NCBI GenBank assembly: GCA_028023455.1
Contig: JAQFVV010012447.1
Span: 680,001 to 744,000 of the forward strand
DNA: 64,000 bases
Reading direction: 5' to 3'
Origin: Epiperipatus broadwayi
Lineage: Eukaryota > Onychophora > Udeonychophora > Euonychophora > Peripatidae
Below the pieces are notes generated by a model. It worked only from the letters and a program-made list of their open reading frames with translations. It did not search any database and was not told the DNA's origin. The translations under genes and the position numbers were made by a program. This document shows, piece after piece, positions 47,747 to 56,989 of the stretch (position 1 is its first letter; every line of letters starts with the position of its first letter).

Positions 47747-48200
47747 CTGTATGGAAATAGTTGCTACTGTTTTAACAGCTTGTGTAGGCATAAGAAATGA
47801 TGATCATGTGATATTTTAGTCATTTTATACCATTCCTGGACAAAGAGTGATGATGACTATGGTTATTAAAACCCCCAAAACACCAAAATTTATAGATACT
47901 GAACTGGTTCATATCTGTATTACTAAATCAGACAATAATCTAGGATTAAAAACATTATTGTGTTTTCATGTTGGATTCATGGCTTTAAAGTTAACTAAAA
48001 AGATAAAAGATGGCATCAGGGGTTGTTGCATTAGATCCAAAGTTCTAGCTGCAGTGTACTCAACGCCAAAGCTTCTCACTGATGAAGGTCATAAGCTAGA
48101 AACAAGTCTGGAAATGTTAGATGAGTAAACAGTAGATAGGGATTTTGTCTCCATTGATTACTATGACTTTCATTATATGACAATATTGTATGGAGTTGCT
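47747..48200. mobile_element. Family A repeat, copy 8, with intact core residues
   Basis: The flanks fold back: CTGTATGGAAATAGTTGCTA at the left mirrors the usual end, followed by CAGCTTGTGTAGGCATAAGA and TGATCATGTGAT; the right end is TTGTATGGAGTTGC. The core is on the + strand: CTGATGA at 48079-48085 and GAAACAAGTC at 48099-48108, then TGGA. CTCA just before CTGATGA pairs in part with TGGA. The stem II hairpin (around ATAA) is weak. The open frame 47847-48128 lies wholly inside this repeat and is not a gene. Confidence 0.7.
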
Positions 48201-48205
48201 GCTAA

Positions 48206-50680
48206 ATATGATTCTTTTTCCGATGCAGGCAATTAATCCTTGCAAAAATTTAACACTAAAGCTAATTATCCTTTCCTCAAGTCTTAAATGACTTTGGTTT
48301 CTTAATACATACAGAGAAAAAGTTATCTTAGATTTGCTGTTCTTTTTACTCTAGTGTTATGTGGAAACCAGTAATATTAACTAGAAGCAACTCTGATGTT
48401 AATCGACTAACATAGTAGTCAAGTGATAAAATTTAATTTGGTTTGCCTTTATAAAAGCTCTCAGAAAGCATATTTTAATCTGAAAATTGATTTTCTCCAA
48501 ATATTTTTTTATAAAATTATTTTGCTTTTCTAATTCATTAATTAGAGCACTCAACATTCCATCTTATTTGTTTATTAGAAAATTATAAACACATTCTTTC
48601 TTTTCAATTAAATTCAGCAGGTTTATAATAAATACATTTAATAAAATATTTATATTTAAAACAGTTTGTTTTCTTTTTTCTTTTTTGAGTTAAAATTAAT
48701 TGAAAAATCTTTTTAAAAATATTTTTATTTAAAGAAAACGCTTAAACATTTGCAAATATAATTTTATTTCTTGTTCGTGACAAAACCGCAATAAGAAATT
48801 TTAACTACTATATATATGACCAAAATGTCATAATATATTTAATTTATAAATCGTAATTCTACGAACATAATATTAAATGTAAATAATATATCTAAAACAT
48901 GTAAATAAAGCAGAATTAATCAAAGCGCAAGCATGGAAATAGATTGATACTCATGTTAATGATATGTGAGACTATCTGTTTATATAATAATTTGGGATTT
49001 GATTAGCTATTTTAATTAATAACACCATCATCATTTTCAATATTGATTAATCCACTGCAGAATAAGTATCTCTCTGGTTTGGATTCAATTTCTCTGACAC
49101 ATTACTTCTCTTTTTTACTTCACATTCATTCATCTATGTCACATATAATTTTCCATGTCTTTTACAATCTCTTGGGATTCAGTTAAAACTTTAACTGAAC
49201 TGTCTATCTATTGTGATTTCTTCTAATAACAGCCTAACTCCATTTCAGTTTCATAATTCTTTCAAAGATGTTAATGATATTTTTTTTAAAATTCTTATCT
49301 TTTTTATTTCTTACACTTCAAACATACATCCTTTTACACTTTGTTGAGTAGTCTGAAGTCTTTGAACTACTTCTCATTAAATCTCTAAGTTTCAGTTTTA
49401 TAAATAAGAATTGTTTTCAAATATAGAGCATATATTTTTTTTTAATAGTAGTTATTTCTATTAAAAACACTTGATCCTAGTTTAATTCTGATTAATTTCA
49501 TCCATTATGTTTTCATATGTATAAATAATATGAGCAAGGTATTTTGTAATTATTAACTTATTTTAATTGTTCTGAGACAATTCTATTAAAAATAGCTTTA
49601 ACTTTTTTAGTATTTGTCTTTAATTCTTTTTTATTGTCTTTTATCATTTCTTAAGTTCCTACAATACATGTACATTTTAGAGACCATATACATAATAAAT
49701 TAAGCATTTAATAAGACTCCCACTATGAACACTCTAGTTTATCATTATTTGTGTGTGTGTATATATATAATATTAATTTTGATGCCTGTAATTCTTCAAA
49801 ATATATGTAAAATTTAAATTTGATATATATTAAAAGTAATATTAATATAATTCAACTTTTGTTATAATTTGTTTATTGCATAAGTCGGGTAACAGCAGAT
49901 GTGTTCTGCCACACATGACCTTCACCCTTTTCATACACATTGTAAAAAATGCATGTTGTCCCTGGTGGTAATCACATAAGACAATCACTGAAGTTAACAT
50001 AAATTATGGCGTGAGATGAAGCAGTGTAAGAAAAGGTCACCCCTATGGTTTGTCAATCTATAGCAATCAGAAAATTATTGTAAAGAAGAAAAATAAATAA
50101 ATAAAGATGAAAATCAAATAGAAAACTAAAATAAAAAGTCTGAGCTAAAATGGATGCATTTTACCTCTCAAATAAAGGAGGGTGTTATGTAACACTAGCA
50201 AGATATATGTTATAAAACTCACATATATCCGTGTTATATATTTTATAATTTAAAAATAAATTATCAAATTTATTAAGAAATGACAATAAAAAAATAGTGT
50301 TTAAGATGTAGGTTTAAAAAAATGTAACTTTATAAAAATAAAAGAATGCATCATTCAGTAGAATAAAACTATTTACTAAAAGTGGGTGGAGAAAAGAATT
50401 GGAAAAAAAAAGATTTTAAAACACACTTTCCTTTTTATAAATTTTATTGAGAGAAAAAAAAGTAAATGTTAAAAGAATAAAATGTCTAAAAATAAATAAA
50501 TGTAAAATATTAAAATAAAATTAGTTATAAAAGAAACTTGTGAAAATATCTCATTGGCAGGAATGCAATTAATTTAGAAAGATTCCTGGAATCTAGAAAA
50601 TGAAATGCAAAAATTAATTAAAAAATAGATTTAAATTATGATTAATTAAAGCTACAATAAGGAAATAATCAATGGGAGAG
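48206..50680. other. Interval with no recognised feature
   Basis: AT-rich. A somewhat less AT-rich stretch at about 49885-50060 (CAGCAGATGTGTTCTGCCAC and following) stands out, but I recognise neither an RNA nor a protein in it. A short GT/AT microsatellite lies near 49750. Confidence 0.5.
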
Positions 50681-50686
50681 TTAAAA

Positions 50687-51140
50687 TATAAAAGGTGACT
50701 TGGCTATTGTTCTTCAGTCTGGTCTTCATTCCATTATTGATCCAGTACATATTATTCATTGCTTAATTCATTCAGTTATCCAGTTCAGTTCAGTCTTCAT
50801 TCAGTCATGATTCATCCATTCTGGTCTTCAAATATAAATGCAGTATAGACCCAGTATTTTCTGCTGTGGTAAATATTGCAGAAGCCACACAACTAGCAAT
50901 ATGTGTTACTAGACTGCCTGAGAAGTGTTCAACTGGGCTTCAGGATCCAAGGCTCTCCACAAAATCAATTATCCCCCTCCAAATCCTCACTGGAAACTGA
51001 TGCCAAAATGGTTGAAATAAACACTGCTGCAAATTCTCCCTCTCCTATTGTCAAGTTCAAAGAATGGAAAACAAGAATTGATACCATCAAGGGAACACTA
51101 AAGGCCAAACAGTTGTAAATGGACAATCATGAAAACCAAG
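50687..51140 (+). other. Exon-like or LTR-like segment of unknown identity
   Basis: A TATAAAAG box (50687-50694) is followed about 25 bp later by a less AT-rich stretch with repeated TTCATTCAGT-like words, then an open frame 50903-51118 whose first ATG (51008) would give MVEINTAANSPSPIVKFKEW and KTRIDTIKGTLKAKQL. A second ATG at 51119 (MDNHENQ) runs into a good donor, CAAG-GTAAAT, at 51141. This could be the first exon of an unseen gene, or the R-U5 part of an LTR element; TGTTATGTAACACTAG near 50186 could be that LTR's start. I recognise no protein family. Confidence 0.25.
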
Positions 51141-51328
51141 GTAAATACAGTTTGATCACTGTCTATAGACACTTTATATTTTCTAAATGAAATGACTGTA
51201 ACAAAGAACTATTATAAAATTTAGTCTGATTAATCATTTATATTTTTATGTAAATTTTCATATTGTTATATTATATGAAATGTGTGCATGAATAAATAAT
51301 ATTGTGCTTAATTGCTATTTGGTTTAAT

Positions 51329-51348
51329 CTCTCTCTCTCTCTCTCTCT
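51329..51348 (+). repeat. (TC)10 microsatellite
   Basis: Ten CT/TC units between ATTTGGTTTAA and TTGTCACTG. Confidence 0.9.
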
Positions 51349-51419
51349 TGTCACTGCATCACCATTGTTTTAAAAAGATAAATATTTAAATGGGTTAAAT
51401 TAAATGTGCTGGACCACCC

Positions 51420-51750
51420 TGATTTAAGATTGGAGCTAGCTTGGGATAATTCAAGCACTGGATTTGTATGCCTGTCATCCAAGCATGTTGTCTATGTATA
51501 ACATGTAGTTAGCTGGCACCTGAGTTTGATTCTAAAAACAAATAAAATGCTTTGGGTAGCAGATTTTTGTTCCAACAACTGAGTTGAACATGGTCAGAAA
51601 ATGTGGTAGTGATTATACACTGAATAGCCTCAATCTGACCATGGGTATCATTAATGGTCAAACCATCAATGGTATTCACCTCTCGGCTTGAAGGGCCATT
51701 CCATTCTTGTAGTAATAGATAGAGTTGAAGTCAAGAGATATTAAAGTTGT
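51420..51750 (+). mobile_element. Possible tRNA-derived SINE with a long body
   Basis: The A-box-like TAGCTTGGGATAATTCAAGC (from 51438) and B-box-like GAGTTTGATTCT (near 51521) are spaced wider than in a tRNA because of an insertion that contains a small hairpin. A less AT-rich body follows (CTCGGCTTGAAGGGCCATTC near 51683), ending near AGTTGAAGTC. I see no second copy in the window, so the family status is uncertain. Confidence 0.35.
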
Positions 51751-51807
51751 TTTAAAAGTATTTAAAACATAGCAGTAATATGGTAAGATCAGAATAATAG
51801 TACTGAC

Positions 51808-52251
51808 ATATAAATATATAAACCATTAAACAATTACAATTATCCAGTAACGCCCTTTGTTTAAAAGTCTATATCTTAATAATAGTGAAATTCAAAATGA
51901 TACCAATTTGAAGTTGTATGCTAAACGATGTTAAATATTGAAATACAAACTAATTCCAACATAGAGCATGAAATTTTAAATAAGCAAATGATCTTAAATT
52001 TTGCTAATAAACTAACAAGTTTACAAAGTTATTAAAGACAAACTAAACATTAGATTTTAATCGTTAAATAGCCCTCCCAAACTATAAATGAAAGAAAGTT
52101 ACTGTTAACACTAACTGAAATAATTATACAAATATATAAACCATTATACAATTACAAATATCCAATAACACCCTCTGTTTAAAAGTCTATATCTCAATAA
52201 TAGCAAACTTCAAAATGATACCAATTTGAAGTTGTACACTAAAAGATGTTA
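51808..52251 (+). repeat. Direct duplication of about 125 bp
   Basis: The blocks 51808-51935 and 52128-52251 share AAATATATAAACCATTA, GTTTAAAAGTCTATATCT, AATAATAG and ACCAATTTGAAGTTGTA in the same order and orientation, at roughly 85-90 percent identity by eye. The intervening 190 bp are not repeated. The second copy ends in a TA microsatellite. Confidence 0.8.
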
Positions 52252-52516
52252 TATATATATATATATATATAATCTGATAAAATAAATATAAAATATTCTG
52301 AAAAAAACTCTACAATATTCACTATACAATACAAAAAATCAATAATAGCTATATCGAGCTTACAGCAGTTTAAGTCATTCTGAGTAATATTTGACTGTTA
52401 AATGCTACTCAAGATGGCATACACTGTCATAAGCTGACTATAGATATTATTAATTTTTTAATATTGGTATATTGAATATTGTAATGTTTATTTCAGAGTA
52501 TTTTGATGATATATAT

Positions 52517-52940
52517 AAATAAAATATTTTTTGGCTTAAACCACATGTTAGTTTTGATTAATTCCCAATGTTTTAATGAAATAGCATCCACCATTGTCAA
52601 TGTTAACTAAAATGTTAACTTTTCAAAGAAAAACTATTATATCTCAAATAGTAATAAGATTGAGTGTGAGGTAAAGAATGAGATTGAATGGAAAATAATG
52701 TTTCTTTTTTATGCAAGATATTTCAAAAGCTTTTAAACGATAAAACATTTTCTTCTCATAGAGATTAATAATATTATATTTAATGTCTTCATGATTATAT
52801 GATGTAAAAAAAATAGTTTTTGAGTTAAATTGGGTGTTAGTTTTAAATTATTCTCAACATTGACAATGACAGATGCTATTCATTAAAACATTGTAAATTA
52901 ATCAAAAGTAAAACGTGGTTTAACCCAAAAACTTTTATTT
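52517..52940. mobile_element. Fold-back element with about 87-bp arms
   Basis: 52517-52604 and 52856-52940 are inverted copies (left arm TTGGCTTAAACCACATGTTA, then TTTTGATTAATT and AATAGCATC; right arm the complement). In addition 52817-52861 repeats the start of the left arm in direct orientation, so the element has a three-part structure. No protein is encoded. Confidence 0.7.
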
Positions 52941-53051
52941 ACACAGTATAATCATGTAAACACTATATATATATATATATATATTTATATATTACAAAGA
53001 AATCAAATCATATGTCATATGACCTAATTTCACAAATTTACATTACAACCG

Positions 53052-53500
53052 TTATATAAAGAACTCACAAATAAACTCTTAACATGCTTTGCAGAATATC
53101 CCCAATCCCAGATTAGTTTCTGCTACTGGCTTCCTCAGTGAGGTGCTAGGATATTCAAGCATTAGATTAAAAATACCAGATAAGCCCAGCACTTTATCTA
53201 ATGGCTTTGGCAATTTTATATTGTTAAAGCTATTAATATATGGTGTATCTAAACTTGGTTCAGTTTCATATAGCTATTTAAGTTAGCTGGAATGGAAGAC
53301 ATATGAATATCTGAAAACTTCAGATTTTCTACTTAATAGTTATCCATCAGATAAAGTGCTGGCATTGTCCTGCTATTTTTAATCTAATGTTTGAATATCC
53401 TAGCACCTCACTGAGAAAGCCACTAGCAGAAACTGGTCTGGGGATGGAAATACTCTGTAAAATTTGTTATGAACTTATTTGTGACCTCTTTATATATATA
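53052..53500. mobile_element. Family C fold-back element with a hammerhead-like core in each arm
   Basis: The left arm (53052-53205) and right arm (53345-53500) are inverted copies: TAGTTTCTGCTACTGGCTTC, CTCAGTGAGGTGCTAGGATA, TTCAAGCATTAGATTAAAAA and CCAGCACTTTATCT. The left arm carries the core on the minus strand (CTGAGGA, plus-strand 53132-53138; GAAACTAATC, plus-strand 53111-53120). The right arm carries it on the + strand (CTGAGAA at 53411-53417; GAAACTGGTC at 53429-53438). A second, linear copy is at 60190-60540. The element abuts the tandem repeat that starts at 53506. The open frame 53089-53286 is inside it. Confidence 0.75.
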
Positions 53501-53606
53501 TATATATGATCAATAGATGGAGCTTTACTAAAACCTCCAAACAAGCATATTTTGGTTACATAAACGTCAAAAGAGTCAGAATTCATTATCTCTTTCATTA
53601 GTTCCA

Positions 53607-53653
53607 CCTTCAGATCAGCTGATTTCAAGCTAATTTGCTATCATCAGTAAAGG
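53607..53653 (-). ncRNA. Hammerhead ribozyme-like sequence, unit 1
   Basis: Minus-strand parts, given by plus coordinates: stem I 5' strand CCTTTA (53653-53648); core CTGATGA (53647-53641); stem II region (53640-53627), AGC/GCT around AAATTA with a T-T mismatch at the closing pair; GAA (53626-53624); stem III ATC-AGCT-GAT (53623-53614); cleavage-site C (53613); stem I 3' strand TGAAGG (53612-53607). Stem I pairs over six positions with one G-U. All invariant hammerhead core bases are present. The weak point is stem II: three pairs and no G-C at the 10.1-11.1 position. A Golgi, protein or tRNA role is excluded; this is an RNA-level feature. Activity is inferred. Confidence 0.65.
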
Positions 53654-54020
53654 GTAGGGGCCAGAAAGTAGATATAAACACTAACTCCAAGTGTTTATGC
53701 AACAAGTTCCTATCAGTTTGCAAGCATGAATTTTTCAGACACGCAATGTCTTCAAACCCAGCCAAACAAGCCAGGTAGCTACATGGGTCTGATATCAGTT
53801 CAGTTTCATCACATAGTCAAAGCCTCTGCTGTATATATCTTTTGCAAAAACCTTTAAAGGTACATTTATGAAAAACAAAAACAAGTTATAAATCATATAA
53901 CTTGCTATCACTTGCATTTATGATCAGTAGATGGAGCTTTACCAAAACCTCCGAACAAGCGTATTTTCTTTACATAAACGTCAAAAGACTCAGAATTCAC
54001 TATCTTTTTTGTTAGCTCCA

Positions 54021-54067
54021 CCTTCAGATCAGCTGATTTCAAGCTAATTTGCTATCATCAGGGAAGG
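54021..54067 (-). ncRNA. Hammerhead ribozyme-like sequence, unit 2
   Basis: The same structure as in unit 1: CTGATGA (plus 54055-54061), GAA, stem III ATC-AGCT-GAT and cleavage-site C at 54027 are all identical. Stem I 5' strand is CCTTCC, giving five pairs with TGAAGG and one mismatch next to the core. Cleavage at both units of a minus-strand transcript would release an RNA of exactly 414 nt (54026 down to 53613). Confidence 0.62.
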
Positions 54068-54424
54068 GTAAGGGGCAGAAACTAGATCTAAACACTAACT
54101 CCAAGCGTTTATGCAACAAGTTCCTATCAGTTTGCAAGCATGAATTTTTCAGACACACAGCCAAACAAGTCAGATAGCTACATGGGTTTGATATCAGTTC
54201 AGTTTCACCACATAGTCAAAGCCTCTGCAATATATATCATTGCAAAAACCTTTAAAGGTACATTTATGAAAAACAAAAACAAGTTACAAATCACGTAACT
54301 TGCTATCATTTGCATTTATGATCAATAGATGGAGCTTTACCAAAACCTCCAAATAAGCTCCATCTATTGATCATAAATGCAAGCGATAGCAAGTTACGTG
54401 ATTTATAACCTGTTTTTGTTTTTC

Positions 54425-54485
54425 ATATATATATATATATAGGGAGAGAGAGAGAGAGTGAGAGAGAGAGAAAGAGAGAGAGAGG
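54425..54485 (+). repeat. (TA)8-(AG)n microsatellite
   Basis: TA units run directly from the folded-back end of the tandem repeat and change to GA/AG units with a few interruptions up to about 54485. Confidence 0.9.
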
Positions 54486-54911
54486 TAAGGGACAGGGTTA
54501 GTAGTTAGTTGATTAATTTATTAAAAATTATATTTATAAAAATGAAATAAAAGAAGCTTTAGGGTTAAATTAATTTGTAGCTATAGATGTTACATCTATT
54601 AGTGAATTATATATTGATTAATATTAGTAGTTGTAAATGCTATATGGGAATTGTTAAACCGATTAGAACAATTTTATTCAATTAATCTGAGATTTTTTCT
54701 TTATTCAGCTGCCATTTGAGTCAGAAACATCGGCACTACATACTTGTGGGTGAATGTTTAAGATAAAATTTGTGATAAATCATATTATGTTAGAGTAATA
54801 GTTTACAAGACAGAGTTAAGTCAGTTTAACTGCAGTAAAAAGGCTTGTGAACAGATATAATAAGAATTAAAAATATACCTTTTTTTTATTCACAATATAA
54901 TAAAAATGTTA

Positions 54912-55490
54912 TCACATGATCATTTCCTATGCTTATATAACCCAGTACAAGCCATAGGAATGAATCGATGCAAGAAGGTATGTGTATAAAATTCTCATCC
55001 AATATTCCCAGACTAAATTCTAGCATGTGGCTTTCATCAATGAGGGTCTTGGATCTGAAAGTACTGCACCTAGACTTTAGGATCTAATGTAACCCTACAG
55101 CAGCCATCTTTCATCTTTTTAATTAATTGTAAAGCTATGAGTTCAAAATGAAAACACAATAATATTTTCAATCCAAACACATTTGCTTATATAATCATAT
55201 AGATCTGACCCACTTCAGTATCTATATATTTTGGTGTTTTTAATTTCAAAGCCACAAGCTAGAAACTAGCCTGGGGATATTGGATGAATAGGCACCAAAT
55301 AGGAATTTTATGCACAAAGTATTGCATTGGTGGTCGAGAGGTCAGCGCGACTGCCTTGCACTAGCCAGCAGTTGCCCGGGTTGCGGGTTCGCGTCCCGGC
55401 CGATGCTATGACACACACAAAAAAAAATTGCATTCATTGATTACTATGGCTTGCACTGAATGCAATACAATTTGACACTGTTTTAATAAA
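54912..55490. mobile_element. Family A repeat, copy 9, interrupted by a SINE
   Basis: It starts CACATGATCATTTCCTATGC and contains two core regions in opposite orientation. The minus-strand one (near 55005-55055) reads TTGATGA...GAATTTAGTC; the plus-strand one (near 55245-55290) reads GCCACAAGCTAGAAACTAGC CTGGGG. It ends near TTTGACACTGTTTTAATAAA. Between TATGCACAAAG and CATTGATTACTATGGC the family sequence is broken by a 98-bp SINE. The fold-back is imperfect and old. Confidence 0.7.
55329..55426 (+). mobile_element. Short tRNA-derived SINE with target-site duplication
   Basis: The 98-bp insert is strikingly GC-rich against its surroundings. It has an A box (TGGTCGAGAGG, 55330-55340) and a B box (GGTTCGCGTCC, near 55386-55396), and ends in ACACACACAA and an A-run. 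The 8-bp ATTGCATT at 55321-55328 is repeated at 55427-55434, and the family A sequence continues on either side, so insertion is certain. The tRNA acceptor ends do not pair, arguing against a functional tRNA gene. Its high CpG content suggests a young insertion. Confidence 0.85.
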
Positions 55491-56980
55491 AAATGTTTGT
55501 GAAATACCTGACTTTTAAGATATCATTTATGTTATAGCAATCAGCAAGATAAACAAAAAAAAACATTAAATAAATCTCTCAACGACATATTAAACTTAAT
55601 TAATTAAAATATTTTTTTTAAAAGTATTTAAGGAGCTATTTAAATTACATGTATATAATACCTCCTTTCATACGACAGAAATTTTTTCTAATAAATGTTT
55701 ATTTCCAGAAAAAATATCGATTTAAATTTTTATATTGTTCTTTTTTTTTTTTTAAAAAAAAAAAATTGTTTATATTTTGGTATTTAAATTTTAAATGATT
55801 TTTTTTTTCGTTTACTTACTTTTATTTTTGAATAATAGTTAAGAGTTACTTTTGTTTTTATCTTTAGCGAGTATATTTTAAAATATATTTATTTTTAATT
55901 TTATCTATGCGATTATAAATAAAATTTATTCAATCATTTATTTTTAATTTTATATATGCACTATGATGGAAAATTTAAAAAGAATGTGTATTGTAAAAAT
56001 TGGTTGTCTTTCTGAATACATTTTCAATGCTTTATATTGGGAAAATATGTTTAATATAATATACGCGGCTCATATGAAGCAAATCAAAGTACCAGTAATC
56101 TAGTAAAATAAATGCACCAAATTTAATTCGCTAATGTTAAGTTACTGTGACTGAACAGATCTCACTATGCGGACTACACGTCAAAGATGTACTTAGATCT
56201 ATTAATGAATCCAGTAAATTTACATATGCTTGCAAATATTTATATTGATCACTAGAAGATACAGAATAAAGCCATATAAAATTTATTTAACCAATAAGCG
56301 TTAATGAATGAAATACTTTAAGTTGAACAAATTCATCAACATAATAAATATATGTCTATGATGTCTCATATAGTAAGTGCCCATAAATTAAAACAATTCA
56401 TAATAGAACTTAGATTTGTCTGCATAGTTAATAAATCTAATTGAGGATATACATATATCTTTTGAAAAAAATGGATATTAAGAGCGTACTGTTAATCTAT
56501 CACAAATGCACATACACACACACTTTTGTTAATAACTTTCTATATTAGCACATTCAAAGGATTCAGTAATTGGGATATCACAATAAGTTCATAAAAATGA
56601 TTGAGATATGATTTGCATTATAATGAATAACAATTAATAACTTATAATCTTCAAGTTTAGAAAATGAATTAAAAGAAATAAATAAAATGGCAATGGTTGA
56701 TAGTTGAAGGTAGAAGATGCTAAGAACCCTCTAATTGTGGATCCAAGCAGTCATTCAATTATGAGTTTTTATTTAGGTGTTACAACCATAAATCTTTTCA
56801 AGTGAAGGATGATTACATGGATTAGAAGAAGAATTATTTAATGTTAAATAATCACTATACATAAATATACTTCATGTAATAAAGATGTATATGGGAGATG
56901 GTGACCTGGGCCAACTGATGAGTACTGGTTCAGCACGAAATGCAACATGGAGGTCATTTGTCTTTTATTGTATCTTTATT
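55491..56980. other. Interval with no recognised feature
   Basis: Very AT-rich at first (T- and A-runs near 55740-55810). A less AT-rich segment near 56890-56960 (GGGAGATGGTGACCTGGGCC) may belong to the 5' region of the LINE that follows, but I cannot show it. Confidence 0.45.
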
Positions 56981-56989
56981 TATATGAAA

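Larger units (their letters stand above)
53506..54426 (-). repeat. Family D tandem repeat, retrozyme-like (two units plus a folded-back end)
   Basis: Unit 1 is 53506-53919 (414 bp) and unit 2 is 53920-54317 (398 bp, with a short internal deletion near 54161). They are about 90 percent identical by eye. A third unit starts at 54318 but after about 40 bp (GATCAATAGATGGAGCTTTA, then CCAAAACCTCC) turns back: 54357-54426 is the inverted copy of the unit junction. Both sides are bounded by TA microsatellites. Each unit has one hammerhead-like ribozyme on the minus strand. Family C has the same order of parts: ribozyme-like core, then about 120-150 bp on, TTTTCAGACA and CTTCAAACCCAGC. Tandem units of this size with a type I hammerhead are what defines metazoan retrozymes. 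Confidence 0.8.

Noticed and set aside
55329-55426. A functional tRNA gene
   Set aside because: A and B boxes are present, but the acceptor stem does not pair, an A tail follows, and a target-site duplication flanks it: a SINE.
10823-55490. Regularly recurring repeats considered as a CRISPR array
   Set aside because: Copies are dispersed over 45 kb, differ in length and orientation and have no uniform spacers. The genome is clearly eukaryotic.
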